Source: Theristus sp. LFF4_11 | Lineage: Eukaryota; Nematoda; Chromadorea; Monhysterida; Xyalidae | Length of the DNA: 64,000 nucleotides | Direction of reading: 5' to 3' | NCBI GenBank assembly: GCA_030248135.1 | Contig: JASANC010001184.1 | Span: 62,001-126,000, forward strand | The notes under the pieces: generated by a model | The model's database searches: none | Told to the model about the DNA's origin: nothing | What the model saw: only the letters and a program-made list of their open reading frames with translations | In this document: positions 35,376 to 47,025 of the stretch, piece after piece | How the letters are laid out: every line of letters starts with the position of its first letter | How positions within the stretch are numbered: position 1 is the first letter of the stretch | Program-made: the position numbers and the translations under genes

Positions 35376-38300
35376 TCATGACGAAAATTTCCACCACCCT
35401 GCTTCGACGCCCTCACGGCAGTGGTCAATGAGCACTTTGCGTCGCGACTCCACGTAACTGCAAACAACAACCACGATTGTAATGTCCCCGATGCATTGCA
35501 GCACCCAACTCAGACTTTGGGTCGACTCGCACACACAACAACTTTTGTTCTTTCTTTTCGTTATGCGACTCAATGCGTTTGCAGACGTGGAACAGAAATT
35601 AGCTTCATGCTTGACGAGGTAAATCAAAATTACTGCCTAGTGATTCGGATGCATCTGACGGACTGGGGACATTTCACCAATTTTGAATCAACACGTCAAA
35701 CGTATAAGTTTTTGTGCATTGCGCACATCGAGTCGCATAACCATGAGGAAGGGTAATACCAACCTGCATTTATCCTGCACTTTCTGTTTCAGCAGTACCA
35801 AATTCTCCTGTTCCATGTCACGCTCCAAAAACTCGCTCAACTGTTCTGTTGCGATCTCCAAGTCCGCTTGATTCGTCTGAGTGCAACAAGAAACACACTA
35901 TTTCCTTGTCAATCGAATATAGCTAATTTATTAAACGTGTCAGGCCGGATTCATGTCGTGTGCGCCTGTCATGTACAGCAATCCGCACTCGTTTGCTTTC
36001 ACGTGAACGGCAAAAAACGTGCTTCGGTGAAACAAACAGACATATTTCGGTGAAACACGTTCGAATATTAATCTACAATACTAAGCAAGACAACAACAAA
36101 GAGCAGCAGCAAACCTCGAAAATCTCCACTTGATTGTTCTTAATCAAATAATAAGCGAACGAGTATGTGTACATGAGTGTGCGTCTGCACTGACACAACA
36201 CGTCGATGGCACGGCGCAGGAATTGCACCTCGATCCAAGACATGTTCATCTGCTGCATCTGCTCCATTTTGTGCTTGACGCTCGCGTACAACTAAAAAAT
36301 GCAAAATTGGGGTTCTCTACATTTCGGCCTGGCCAACATCAGGGGCAGAAGAGAGGTGGCCTGGCCTCATCAGTGATGTGCCATTGGTGGGAGGGCTCAG
36401 CGCTAGGGATGGAGCCGGATCCGGTCCGGAATCCGGCGCGAAAAATTGGATCGTCCAAAATAAGCTGGTGCACGCATTACAAACCTTGTGTTCAAGTCGG
36501 CAACTGTTCTGGTGATTGCTGTAGCGATTGTAGTAGTGCAGGTAGCGTTGCAGGGCTGCGCGTGATCTCTAAAAATGCATTGTTTCATGAATAGCGATTG
36601 CACACAAACTGGTTGCTTGCAGAAAGCTTCACGAGGGGCTCGTGTACTATTCCGGCCCGCGAAATTCCGGCCCGAAGAATTCCGGCCCGGCGAATTTTCG
36701 CCAGCACGAACAATAGTAAACCACATCAAGTGATTTTTAGTAATAAAATATCGATAGTATTCACATCGTGAAAAAATAAATTCATACAGCTAGTTTGAAG
36801 CTTTGTTAGCCGTGCAGAATTATACCTGAGGTTGGCATTTTTGTTCCAGCAAGTTCAACATAATGACTTGTTTCTGCACTAGTGCCTCCCCCCGCCCCCC
36901 TTCGAAATTTGCCTGACAACCCACCCAACGAAATTTGCCTAAAAACATTTTTTGAGGCACCGAAAAAGTCACGTCTGAAATATGAAAATACAAACCAGCC
37001 AGCAAGATCACGCAAATCAAATAATGCAGAAATAATACCAAAAAGGACAAAACACAGCACACACAAAAAATCAGTTAATAATTGATGGTTCGCAAATCTT
37101 GGTTCGTGATAAAAAACTTTTTATTTATTATGTTGAAAAAAGGTTTCTCTTTCCAAAAAATCAATTCGCAACATCAATTAAAATCAATTTGCAAACATCA
37201 TTAAAAATACACTGTAACATATGAACATCGATATTTTATTACAAAAAATCACTTCGTGTGGTTTACTATTGTTCGTGCTGGCGAAAATTCATTGGGCCAG
37301 AATTCTTCGGGTCGGAATTCTCCGGGCCGGATTTCTGCGGGCCGGAATTCTTCGGGCCGGAATTCTTCGGGCCGGAATGAGCGGGCCGGAACTCTTTAGG
37401 CCGGAATTAGCGGGCCGGAATTGTACCCAACCCCCCCCCTTCACGAGGTGATGTGTGGCGCGTGTCGCAGCGTGCACGTGTATGCTTTTGAATGCGACTG
37501 TGCAACAACGCTGTGAGCACAGTGGACTGTGTTTCGAGCCGGCTGAGTGGCGGAGTGGATAGCACTTGGGACTTCCAATCGGAAGGCCCGGGTTCGAATC
37601 CGCTCGTGACCACTCGGCTGCCGCGGGTTGCGTGGGGCTTAATGGTTCGGCAGCAAAAACGTCGGCTTTCTTGATTCACAAGATTGCTGTTCCGGTGGCG
37701 AGGAACTTAATGACATCGCGCCCATGCATACCAGCGCAGCTTGCCCAACGCCCACTTCTATAGCAGAAAAACTGCTTCCAACGTCGCAGCCCATGTGGTG
37801 GACAATAAAAAATTGCGACACTGCCTTTCCCCAAGGGCGTTGGGTAAGGATAAAAAGGGGGCAACAAACAACAACAACAACGACTGTGTTTCGACGACGA
37901 CTGTCTCAGTGTGAACGGCGTCCGTCTGTACAACACAGACCTCCTGTGCATCGCGCGCAGACCGTGCCGCAGTGTCGTTGTACCGATTGCAGTTGTACCA
38001 GGAACTGCCGTGTGGCTCCCAAGCGCCCATGCACAGCCAGCAGAACTCGTAGCGACAATGCTGATTGCGGCAGGTCATGTGGTTGCAGCCGCCGTCTTTT
38101 TCGATTGTCGCCTGACATTTCGGGCACTCCTGCAACACACAAAATTGCACAGTCACCTGTAGTAACAAACGGGACGCTTGGGCGTTCCAGTCCTTGCAGT
38201 TGGACTTGCTTGCGGAATGTCACGTGTGGCAATACTGCTCTTCATAAACATTGCGAACTTTCGATGTTTTCCTCAGCTCATCTTTATGTCAACGCCGAAC

Positions 38301-40541
38301 GCACTTTGGTGTTTGCGTTGATCCAGTTACTGGTCTCGCTATCGTCACTGCACTTCTTAATCCATCTGACCAACAGATCGCATCGTATCGGTTCATGCCA
38401 GTGCTCACGACACGCAAAACTGAAAAGACAATACCACAATCGGTGACCGTTGCCATTTTGTAACAACGAAACAAACAGTGCCACGCACCAAAACAACATT
38501 CCACAGTTGCATTTCACAGGTTTCATTCCTTTGTGGTCAATTTTGATAACGTAGTGACAATTTGGCGCCGGACACCAACTCAGCAGATCGTTGTACTAAA
38601 AATGAACTGTCTTAAAAAATTCATTCGCGGGGTTTTCAACAAATAGCCGACTCAAGTCAAACCAGCCCACTTCCACAAAGCTATTGGTGATCAGATGCTG
38701 GTAGCGTCGTCTGACGTCGTCGTTTTTGATCATTTTACTGCAAACAAACCGAACATCAAACGAAAATGAAAGAAGCGATTTCACCAAAAGCAGGAAAATC
38801 ACAGAAAAAAACGAACGCTGCAAAATCGTCGTCGACCAGAATCGAACAGCCGGAAGCGGGACAAAAAATTTCGTGACTCAGCCCTTCGTCCGTGACTTTG
38901 AACGTCAGGTACTGATCCCAGCAGTCGACGCAGAATCGATGTGCGCACAACATGCCCGTCAGCTTCTGAACACGCACACAGAAACAAGAGTTGACAAATT
39001 CTCATGATTAAATGTGTCTAAACACAGACCGATATTGGCAGGTTTCGGAAGCAAATGCCGCAGATTTCGTTTTTCGGACAGATGGTCACTTTAGGCACGG
39101 CGGTGTTTGACTTTGAGACAGAGCACGATGACGACGCCGTAGATGTGGACGCTTGTTGCGCCCGAAACGGACTGACCACATGCGCCGCTTTGAACAATGA
39201 ATCGGGGTCGGGGTTGTCGTAGAAACTGAAACAGTAATACAATACAGTCGAACTGAATTCAGCCGATTGGTTGATGCATGCATTCTGTGCAGGCATTGCT
39301 GTGCACGCACAGTCTGTCCTGCACCGAAAGAATGCATCATGTGTGAGCAGCAGCACCAACTAATCAGCTGACTGTCTTATGAATTAGATCGACTGGCATC
39401 TTGATACATACTAAATCTGGTGAATTCAGAACGAAACAAACACGGTGGAAACAAACTTTTCGAGCAGTTTATCTTTGTTCCATTTGAAATGCGTCAGCAA
39501 AATGCGACACGTTGTGTGATGAATCTACGAAACAAAAACAAATTTAATTGCAAACAGCAGCAGTATGACTCTATAAATTTTCATTATTTTGTGGATAAAT
39601 ACAATATAAATACAATACAATACAACACTCTATAAATATGTGGATTAAATGTGACGCTAAAAGCATAGTTGTTCCAGAGCCGGGGGGTTGGGGGGGATGC
39701 CGATATAGATAGCTGGAGCAAATTTTCCAGATAGATAGATAGCTGGAAATAGCTAAAACGCTAAAAAGCTATAAAAACAGCTAAATAATGCTTAAAACAT
39801 GCTAAAAATCAAGTATAAACGCGTATTTTAACTAAAATTAACGAAATTTTCAAGAATTTCGAGCAAAAATGGTCAATTTTGGTCAAAAATTGACTCATTT
39901 TATGTCTTCGAAGACAAAAATTTTCAGATAGATAGCTGCCTGAGAATTTTTTTTAGATAGATAATAGCTGAGCCAAAAAAACCTTTCTGATAGAGATAGA
40001 TTCGAAAAATTTTTGGGGGGGGGGCGGCCCCCCCAGGCCCCCCCCAAGAACAACTATGGCTAAAAGTATAATTTGATGCTTTTTTGCTGACCTGCATAAT
40101 ATTGGATACTTCGTGAATAATTTGACACATTTCTGTGACCACTTCCTCAGTCTTGAGTACTGAGAAACGCACATCATCAGTATCATCCAAATGTTTGTCT
40201 TTATCAGAACTGTGCAACGCAATGCCATCCTGCAAACCGTGAAGAAATTACGACAATGCTCAATGTGAAAAAACGAGAAATTTTTTTTCGAACGTCTGTT
40301 GAAACTTTCAAAAAAAGCCCAGTATAAAAATGGCTTTTACGAAATGAAAACGCAACCGTTTGTGGTTAGCGTCACCTTAAGCTTAAAATCGATTGCTGAG
40401 GTAAGATGTAATAAAAAAAAATTCGTTGCTCACATCGTCAGCATCATCTTCATCGTCGCTGGATGCTGAATGTGATTCATAATCCATGATGTCTTCGTCT
40501 CCGTCTTGTTCGTGCTCGAAAATTGCTTCGTCGTCGCTCAT
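35376..40541 (-). CDS. ariadne-1 RBR E3 ubiquitin ligase, 13 exons, 530 aa
   Basis: Ariadne-1 (ARIH1 type) takes ubiquitin from UBCH7-class E2s onto a RING2 cysteine and passes it to substrates, often with neddylated cullins. Exons: 40434-40541, 40092-40229, 39457-39524, 39030-39225, 38817-38965, 38671-38737, 38489-38595, 38305-38419, 37941-38129, 36485-36568, 36115-36291, 35764-35876, 35376-35457; frame continuous, stop TGA at 35376. Visible in order: acidic N-terminus ([12 protein letters not shown]); UBA-like segment ([16 protein letters not shown]); RING1 ([19 protein letters not shown]); IBR ([20 protein letters not shown]); RING2 ([40 protein letters not shown]) with the expected catalytic Cys at about residue 331 (GGCNHM); Ariadne domain ([36 protein letters not shown]). 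Human ARIH1 is 557 aa. Intron 9 (1.37 kb) carries two mobile elements. Confidence 0.95.
35561..35740. mobile_element. TTCTGCGAC-family MITE, copy 3 (ariadne-1 intron 12)
   Basis: TTATGCGACTCAATG at the left and CATCGAGTCGCATAA at the right form an inverted pair 180 bp apart. Inside the left end, TGCGTTTGCAGACGTGG matches copy 1. Non-coding. Confidence 0.6.
36637..37438. mobile_element. foldback / MULE-like element with tandem-repeat arms (ariadne-1 intron 9)
   Basis: The two arms are long inverted repeats. GAATTTTCGCCAGCACGAAC and AATAGTAAACCACATCAAGTG on the left recur inverted as GTGGTTTACTATTGTTCGTG and CTGGCGAAAATTC on the right. Both arms end in tandem copies of a GGCCGGAATTC-type unit (about 4 on the left, 8 on the right). 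The element is bracketed by a 9-10 bp direct repeat CTTCACGAGG (36627-36636, 37439-37448), the size made by Mutator-like transposases. The AT-rich centre has no transposase. Confidence 0.7.
37538..37881 (+). mobile_element. tRNA-derived SINE with 13-bp target duplication (ariadne-1 intron 9)
   Basis: The 344-bp insert starts with a tRNA-like head containing an A box (TGGCGGAGTGGA) and a perfect B box (GGGTTCGAATCC), has an unrelated body, and ends in an AAC repeat tail. A perfect 13-bp direct repeat GACTGTGTTTCGA flanks it (37525-37537, 37882-37894), the signature of LINE-machinery insertion. It lies antisense to ariadne-1. Confidence 0.85.
39664..40058. mobile_element. hAT-like MITE, CATAGTTGTTC family, copy 1 (ariadne-1 intron 2)
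   Basis: The 11-bp terminal inverted repeats CATAGTTGTTC and GAACAACTATG, with poly-G/poly-C just inside each end, surround an AT-rich core with GATAGATAGCTGG motifs. A perfect 8-bp target duplication GCTAAAAG flanks it (39656-39663, 40059-40066). This copy is 395 bp; the others are 466-475 bp. Confidence 0.9.
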
Positions 40542-40683
40542 TGCCCTTCGCTCAATATCATTGATGAATCGTTTCAGTGTCTGTTGAACCAAAACAAAAC
40601 AAAACAATTCAATTCAAATCTTCCGCTGCGCTGCGCTTACACAAATGAAATCTTGCACTCTTCCTGAATTGGCGATGCGAGAT

Positions 40684-43250
40684 GGGGGGGCAAGTGACTT
40701 TGGGCCTCGGGGGGGAGGCTGTGACACCCCCCCCCCAAAAATTTTTCGGACCACCCAAAAATCATGAATTTTTGCTCAAAAATCATGATTTTTTGTCTTT
40801 AAAGTCCATAATATAAGCTAAATAAATGATAACTTGACATTCTTCATTGTAATTTCAAAGATTTTGCAGCAAAATTTAGCGTTTTTCCTTCAAAATTTAA
40901 GCGAAAAAATCTCATGGGTGGTGGGGTGGGGGGTGTGCACCCCCCCCCCCCAGAAATTTTTCTACAATAGTGCACCCCCCATGGCCCACGCCTGGGGGGG
41001 TGTCACTGTACCATGACTGACACCCCCCCACTGACAAATTTTCGGCACCCCCCCCCCCCCCCCCCCACGTGACGACACCCCCCCCCTCGGTCAGTACCGT
41101 GGGCGGGGGGGGGGGGGGGGGGGGGTGTACACCCCCCCAGAGCACCCGAGACCGTCGGGTGGGGGGGGGGGGGGGGGGGGCGGGCACCGTGCCCCCCCCC
41201 CCTACACCCGGGCCCCCCCCCCCCCCCATCGTACCCCCCCCCTCGCAAAATTGGCCGACCCCCCCCCCACCCCCCATGAAATGTTGTCTGGCGGACACCC
41301 CCCCCCCAAAATTTTCTGCACACCCTAAAATTTTTTTCGAAAATCATGATTTTTTGTTTATAAAGTCCATAATATAAGCTGAATATATGATAACTTGACC
41401 ATCTTCAATCTAATTTCAACGATTTTGCAGCAAAATTTAGCGTTTTTCCTTCAAAATTTAAGCGAAAAATTATCATGGGGGGGTGGGGGGTGGACCCCCC
41501 CCACAGAAAATTTTGAAAAAATGCACCCCCCCATGGGACCCCCCTGGGGGGGGTCCCACGTTACCATAGGTTGGACCCCCCCCCCTCACTTTTTGGTCGG
41601 CACCCCCCCCACGGTACCATACCCCCCCCTCGAAATTTTTTTTGGGCCCACGGTACTGCCCTCGGTACTGGTGCACACGCTCCGGCCCCAACAAGAACTT
41701 GTTCAAAACGCAATTGTTCTGACATTTTCCTTTCTGAAAAGGCTTGGCTTAGGTTAGGATCAGGTTGGGATCATGTGAGGCTTAGGATTATGCTTCAGGA
41801 TTAGGATTAGAATTAGGTCCGTTTAGTCAATGTCCGACAACGAGCGTGTCGGTTTTTTCGAAAAGAAGGGCAACCTTCAAAATTTAAGCGAAAAAATCTC
41901 ATGGGTGGGGTGGGGGGTGTGCACCCCCCCCCAGAAATTTTTCTACAATAGTGCACCCCCCATGGCCCACGCCTGGGGGGGGTGTCACTGTACCATGACT
42001 GACACCCCCCCACTGAAAAATTTTCGGCACCCCCCCCCCACGTGACGACACCCCCCCCCCCTCGGTACTGGTGCACACGCTCCGGCCCCAACAAGAACTT
42101 GTTCAAAACGCAATTGTTCTGACATTTTCCTTTCTGAAAAGGCTTGGCTTAGGTTAGGATTAGGTTGGGATCATGTGAGGCTTAGGATTATGCTTCAGGA
42201 TTAGGATTAGAATTAGGTCCGTTTAGTCAATGTCCGACAACGAGCGTGTCGGTTTTTAGAAAAGAAGGGCAACCTTCAAAATTTAAGCGAAAAAATCTCA
42301 TGGGTGGGGGGGGGGTGTGCACCCCCCCAGAAATTTTTCTACAATAGTGCACCCCCCCATGGCCCACGCCTGGGGGGGTGTCACTGTACCATGACTGACA
42401 CCCCCCCACTGAAAAATTTTCGGCACCCCCCCCCCCCACGTGACGACACCCCCCCCCCCCATAGTTGTTCCAGAGCCGAGGGGTTGGGGGGGGCCGATAT
42501 AGATAGCTGGAGCAAATTTTCTAGATAGATAGATAGCTGGAAAATTTTGGGGGGGGGGCCACGGGGGGGGGGCCATGTGACTTTGGGGGGGGCCGGTCAA
42601 AATTTTGAAATTTGATAGATAGATAGCTAAAACGCTAAAAAGCTATAAAAACAGCAAAATAATGCTAAAAATACACTAAAAATCAAGTATAAACGCGTAT
42701 TTTACCTAAAATTAGCAAAATTTTCAAGAATTACGAGCAAAAATGGTCAATTTTGGTCAAAAATTGACTCATTTTATGTCTTCGAAGACAAAAATTTTCA
42801 GATAGATAGCTGGCTGAGAAAATTTTTTAGATAGATAATAGCTGAGCCGAAAAAACCTGTCTGATAGAGATAGATTCGAAAAATTTTTGGGGGGGGCCGG
42901 CCTCCCCCAGGCCCCCCCTAGAACAACTATGGGCCCCCCCCCCCGGTACTGGTGCACACGCTCCGGCCCCAACAAGAACTTGTTCAAAACGCAATTGTTC
43001 TGACATTTTTCTTCTTGAAAAGGCTTGGCTTAGGTTAGGATTAGGTTATGATCATGTTTGGCTTGGGATTAGGTGGGCCCAAAACAATTTTCGAAGGGGG
43101 GGGTATGGTGCCGTCCCGTGGGGGGGGGGGGGTGCCGACCGAAAAGTGAGAGGGGGGTCCAACCTATGGTAACGTGGGACCCCCCCATGGGGGTCCCATG
43201 GGGGGTGCATTTTTTCAAAATTTTCTGTGGGGGGGTCCCCCGCAGGGAAA
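40684..43250. repeat. homopolymer-punctuated dispersed repeat, cluster 1
   Basis: Short constant words (for example ATCATGATTTTT, CATAATATAAGC, TTTAGCGTTTTTCC, GTGTCACTGTACCATGAC) recur several times in the same order, separated by runs of 6 to more than 20 C or G. Complementary runs lie close together (ACCCCCCTGGGGGGT style), giving many hairpins. Two embedded copies end in a shared GGCTTGGCTTAGGTTAGG segment. Gly/Pro-rich ORFs here are compositional. The longest G run is near 41106-41125. Confidence 0.8.
42460..42931. mobile_element. hAT-like MITE, CATAGTTGTTC family, copy 2
   Basis: Same termini and interior as copy 1, 472 bp. It sits inside a C run, so the 8-bp flanks (CCCCCCCC and GGCCCCCC) cannot be scored reliably. 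Confidence 0.8.
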
Positions 43251-44270
43251 GAAAGAATTTGTACTAAACAGCAAAAAAAACCAGAGCGTGAATTATAAGC
43301 AATCACGCTTTAGAAACAGAAATAGACGTTTTAAAAAGGTGTGCCAGCCAATTTATTTATTTTCGTTAAGTTTTTTAATCAAAGAGAAGAAAATGCAATT
43401 CCATGTTGAAACTTCTTTAACTCCAAAGGAACGTGGTGAAGAAGAAAAGCAGCGCCATTCGTGTGCTTTCGGCCGTTGTCCGCGATCCCAATTGCGAAAG
43501 ACCGCCCGTATTGGTTGGCCCAGGAAAAAAAAGAAAATCGAATCTGGGCACGCTGATTGGTGATTGAACCCGGCTACCATGACGCAAAACTTTTGGACGC
43601 ACATTTCGATCGGTTGCTCAAATCAAAACCTTGTGCACTATCATTTAAAACAATTTGCAGCCAAACAAAATAATATCATTGATTGATTGCTAAATCATTG
43701 ATTTTAGCAGATTTTCACAAATGAAAGCTCATTTTTTTCACTGTTGCTCCATATTCAATGCTCATAATTTGTTGGAACAGACAGAATCAAAATTGGAAGT
43801 TGCATTGTTAAATTCACTTTTCATCAACGTCGTTCTTGAAAGACAAACAGAACAGAACACAACGCTCACAGCGTTCGGAACAATATAAAACTGATGAATT
43901 GAAGGAGAACTGATAATGTATCGATTAATTAAATCGGTTAATCGTTTTGATTTGTTTTCTGCTGATCCATTTTCCGCATCGACAAGCTTTACAGGTAGGT
44001 TCCCGACACTTTCCCACAGATGATCACATGCTGTGCGTGTGCAACGGCTGCACCCGTGCCAGTGGAATGGATTTTTGATGAAGATGCATGTGCATTTCTT
44101 TCATTGATTGATTGATTGATTGATTTTATTACGCTCTCAGATTCCCAGTTTTCTTTGAAAGCAAATCAAAACAAAGCAATTGTATGATCCAATAGCCTAA
44201 CAAAACGCCTCAAAGTCAAAATAACAGAATGCCTCAAAGTAAGTGGAATCAGAAAGGAAATGACATCGTC
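43251..44270. other. AT-rich spacer, only a microsatellite seen
   Basis: No gene seen. A short (TGAT)n tract lies at about 44103-44127. Confidence 0.5.
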
Positions 44271-44640
44271 GCCTCCGTGGCTCGGTGGTTAGCACGTTCG
44301 CCTTCAACCCAGAAGGTGACGGGTTCGATCCCCCACGGAGGATGACAAACTGCCGCCAGTGTAGCTCTCTACTCTAATAACTACTCTGGTTTTCAACTAA
44401 AGCTTTCGGATTCGCTGCCCTACGGGGATATAGCGACCGCAGGCCACCGAAACCGAAATCGGGCTAAGATCACTGGTGCTCCCAGGACAGAGCGGGGCTT
44501 AGAGGCTGTCCCCCTCACGTGGCGAGGGTATTGGTTCCACGGGATGGTGAGCCGTCCGTTCCCCAATCCCACCGGAGTTTGGTACCTTCGGGTTTCCGAA
44601 ATCGGTGGGGGGCGTGCTTCAAATATTAAAAAAAATGAAA
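44271..44640 (+). mobile_element. second tRNA-derived SINE-like element
   Basis: The head (44271-44344) is tRNA-like: GCCTCCGTGGCTCGGTGGTT with an A box and D arm, B box GGGTTCGATCCC, and ACGGAGGA closing the acceptor stem. The anticodon arm does not fold properly. An unrelated roughly 270-bp body and an A-rich end follow. I found no target duplication, so the 3' limit is approximate. Confidence 0.55.
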
Positions 44641-45339
44641 ATGTCCGGTTTTTAAGTGAACTGTCAACACAACTGAGGAAAAAAGTCAACCGAAACAAAC
44701 ACTCAAACACTACAACACAGTCAAGACACGACACTACAAAACAAAACAAACAAACCGACTCCGACAGTCAGACTGAAACTGAAACTGCTGATTGAAAAAA
44801 AAACTAAGACAAATAAATCTGGTTGGTAAATTACGAGTTCGTCGAATCGCTGGTTTACGAAAAACCACATCGCATGAAGTTCATAGCTGTCGCAGCACAC
44901 GTACACAAAGCGAATCACTGACGGGCACGAGCACACAAATGAAGCAAAATCAAGTAAGCGGCTGTCACAATCTCGACCGTTTGGGGCAAGTTGTCTGGAA
45001 CTATCGAGATGGAAAATTAGATACTATAGACCTAATTTTGTGATTGAAGATGTTGACGAGAAAGGTTGGCAAGAGAATTTGTAATTTACATTGAAAGTTC
45101 GTGAGAAGCGAGAAGCATTTGGACAGACAGGGTCAAGCCGGCGGAACTCCAATACAAAAAATTAAAATGAATTGATTTGAGACTGAGATTGGTGCGAATG
45201 AAAGACGCATCCCTTTAAAGCGGAAGTTTTCGGGTAGGAAGCGGACTCTCCTGTAGATTTATATCAAAATTGTCGAGTATTTTGTTTCAGCGAATTTCAG
45301 CACAAGGTCCCGGTCTCCGCAAAAAATCATGATTTTCGA
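44641..45339. other. AT-rich spacer, nothing recognised
   Basis: Open reading frames up to 83 codons on the plus strand show no similarity I can name. Confidence 0.4.
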
Positions 45340-45660
45340 AAAAAAATTTAGGGTGTACGGAAAATTTTGGGGGGGGGTCTCCGCCAGACAAAATTTCATG
45401 GGGGGTGAGGGGGGGGGGTGTCGGCCAAATTTTTGAGGGGGGTCCGATGGGGGGGTGCCGGTTTTAGGGGGGTGGCACGGTGCCCCCCCCCCCACCCCCC
45501 ACCCGACGGTCTCTGGTGCTCTGGGGGGGGGTGTACCCCCCACCCCCCCTCGCCCACGGTACTGCCCTACATGGACCTAAGTAACAGTGACACCCCCCAA
45601 AAATTTTCTCGGACCACCTAAAAATCATGAACTTTTGCTCAAAAATCATGATTTTTTGTC
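45340..45660. repeat. homopolymer-punctuated dispersed repeat, cluster 2
   Basis: Same word order as cluster 1 (ATCATGATTTTC, GGGTGT, TCTCCGCCAGACAAAATTTC, poly-G, poly-C, then ATCATGATTTTTTGTC). It is interrupted at its right end by the miniature LTR element and resumes after 48208. Confidence 0.75.
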
Positions 45661-45665
45661 TCTAA

Positions 45666-45774
45666 ACAAAAGATTTATGTCTGTACGAAACTATCTAACT
45701 ACTAACTCTCCTCAGCCAGTACAAAGGCACGGTTATATAATCACAGATCACATGAATAATCGCCTATTATCTAC
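45666..45774 (-). repeat. 3' LTR of the miniature LTR element
   Basis: 109 bp (GTAGATAATAGGCG to AATCTTTTGT on the minus strand), matching 46781-46884 joined to 48199-48203. Confidence 0.8.
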
Positions 45775-45786
45775 TTCTCCCTCCTC
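45775..45786 (-). other. polypurine tract of the miniature LTR element
   Basis: GAGGAGGGAGAA on the minus strand directly abuts the 3' LTR, where plus-strand priming is expected. Confidence 0.7.
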
Positions 45787-46047
45787 AACGAACAAAGAAG
45801 GAAAAGCAGTTGAGATTGAAAAAGTAGTAATATGATCATGGAGGTAAATTGTCGTTTTTGATCACTTTGATTCTTTGATAGTCACTCATAACTGTTGGTG
45901 ATTTCAACGCTGACGACCGCACGTGCCGACCCATCAACAACAACGTGTACCGCCCTGTGCACGGAACGTTGATCAACATCGTTGGCGAACGGAACCCTGA
46001 ACTGCGCTCATGTGCACCAAGCCAGCGCTTTGAACTGCACCCACTGA

Positions 46048-46632
46048 TCATCGTTGGCGACTGATCTCAACCGTTTCACACTTCTGAACTCGAACAGGAA
46101 CCACCTTTTCTAATTTTGCTGTTTCAATTTTCACCGTGCTCTGAACTTCTACCGCCGCTACTTCAATCCTCTTCACTGGCTTCTCTTCCCGCACAACTGA
46201 CGATTCTTTGGTTTCAACTGGTTCACACTTCTTCATCTTCACGACTTTCTTCACTTTCCTTTCTCTAATTTTCACTGCTACAACCTTCTTTGGCAACTGT
46301 TCCTTCATTATTATTCGCTGAACTTTTTTCTTTTTCACTTTCAATGCTACTTCTGTTACTCGTCGTTTCTTTTTTTCTTTTTCTACTTCCATCATTCTCG
46401 GCATGGTCCACGCAACAAAATCAAAGAACGGGACGAACCACCGTAATCCTGCTTCCACTTCGCGCATGAAGTTGTTGGCGTAGCAGTCGATTACCCTTTT
46501 CTCTTCTTTTGAACAACGACCGTATCGGATCAACGCCATATCTTCACCGTAGCCATATTCAGACCAGTATTCATCTTTGCACCAAATAACTCTGCCATCT
46601 TTGCCAAGACCATACGGTTCATCAGCCATCAT
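46048..46632 (-). CDS. 194-aa Lys/Val-rich protein carried by the miniature LTR element
   Basis: This intact single-exon ORF is the only one in the element and starts about 150 nt after the primer site. The N-terminal half is compact and aromatic (MMADEPYGLGKDGRVIWCKD, EYWSEYGYGEDMAL, LRWFVPFFDFVAW). The C-terminal half is highly charged, dominated by K, V and E (KVKKKKVQRI, RERKVKKVVKMKK, EEKPVKRIEVAAVEV) and probably extended or helical. No zinc knuckle, protease or polymerase motif is present. I do not recognise a family. It could be a minimal Gag-like packaging protein, a captured host sequence or an unrelated passenger; order and position make a Gag-like role the simplest guess, with low certainty. 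Confidence 0.55.
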   Translation of the reverse strand: MMADEPYGLGKDGRVIWCKDEYWSEYGYGEDMALIRYGRCSKEEKRVIDCYANNFMREVEAGLRWFVPFFDFVAWTMPRMMEVEKEKKKRRVTEVALKVKKKKVQRIIMKEQLPKKVVAVKIRERKVKKVVKMKKCEPVETKESSVVREEKPVKRIEVAAVEVQSTVKIETAKLEKVVPVRVQKCETVEISRQR

Positions 46633-46762
46633 ATCGGGTCTTCACTTTTTAAGTTGCACCTCTTTGGGCATAAAGCGACAACAAAACTATCACCACACAC
46701 AACAGCAGCAACCTGACTCCTCAGAAGCCGAAGGTCGGTCACGATGACCGCCTTGGCGCGTG

Positions 46763-46781
46763 TTCTTCAGTCGGCTCACCA
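46763..46781 (-). other. primer-binding site of the miniature LTR element
   Basis: TGGTGAGCCGACTGAAG begins at the last base of the 5' LTR, as in the gypsy element at 51.6 kb (TGGTGAGCCCGACGTGAT). It shares that element's first nine bases, so a related tRNA primer is likely. Confidence 0.55.
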
Positions 46782-47025
46782 CAAAAGATTTATGTCTGTA
46801 CGAAACTATCTAACTACTAACTCTCCTTAGCCAGTACAAAGGCACGGTTATATAATCACAGATCACATGAATAATCGCCTATTATCTATATTATTAAATT
46901 TACAAAGTGTCTGTCTGTGCGTGGCACTTTTTTCCAATTTGAATTGGCGCCCTTTTTTGCTACTTAAGAAAACTCCATCTCAATTTCCTTAACCTATTTT
47001 TTATTAATGCCAGTTGAGATTGTTT

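Noticed and set aside
37538..37612. Functional tRNA gene
   Set aside because: The T stem is mispaired and the sequence is the head of a SINE with its own target duplication.
41740..41815. Telomere
   Set aside because: TTAGG-like units are few and degenerate and are embedded in dispersed repeats.
40912..42600. Gly- and Pro-rich ORFs of 70-130 codons on both strands in the poly-C/poly-G repeats
   Set aside because: They arise from homopolymers that are open in every frame, change frame between repeat copies and have no start context or family similarity.
44271..44344. Functional tRNA gene
   Set aside because: A and B boxes and acceptor pairing are present but the anticodon arm does not fold with a normal 7-nt loop and the body continues as a SINE.
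45898..46064. Plus-strand open stretch beginning VGDFNADD, resembling the GDFNA motif of LINE endonucleases
   Set aside because: It lies antisense within the miniature LTR element, is short, and lacks the other endonuclease motifs.
46781..46890. Simple tandem or segmental duplication explaining the 108-bp direct repeats
   Set aside because: The flanking TCTAA duplication, polypurine tract and primer site in correct order make an LTR element the better explanation.
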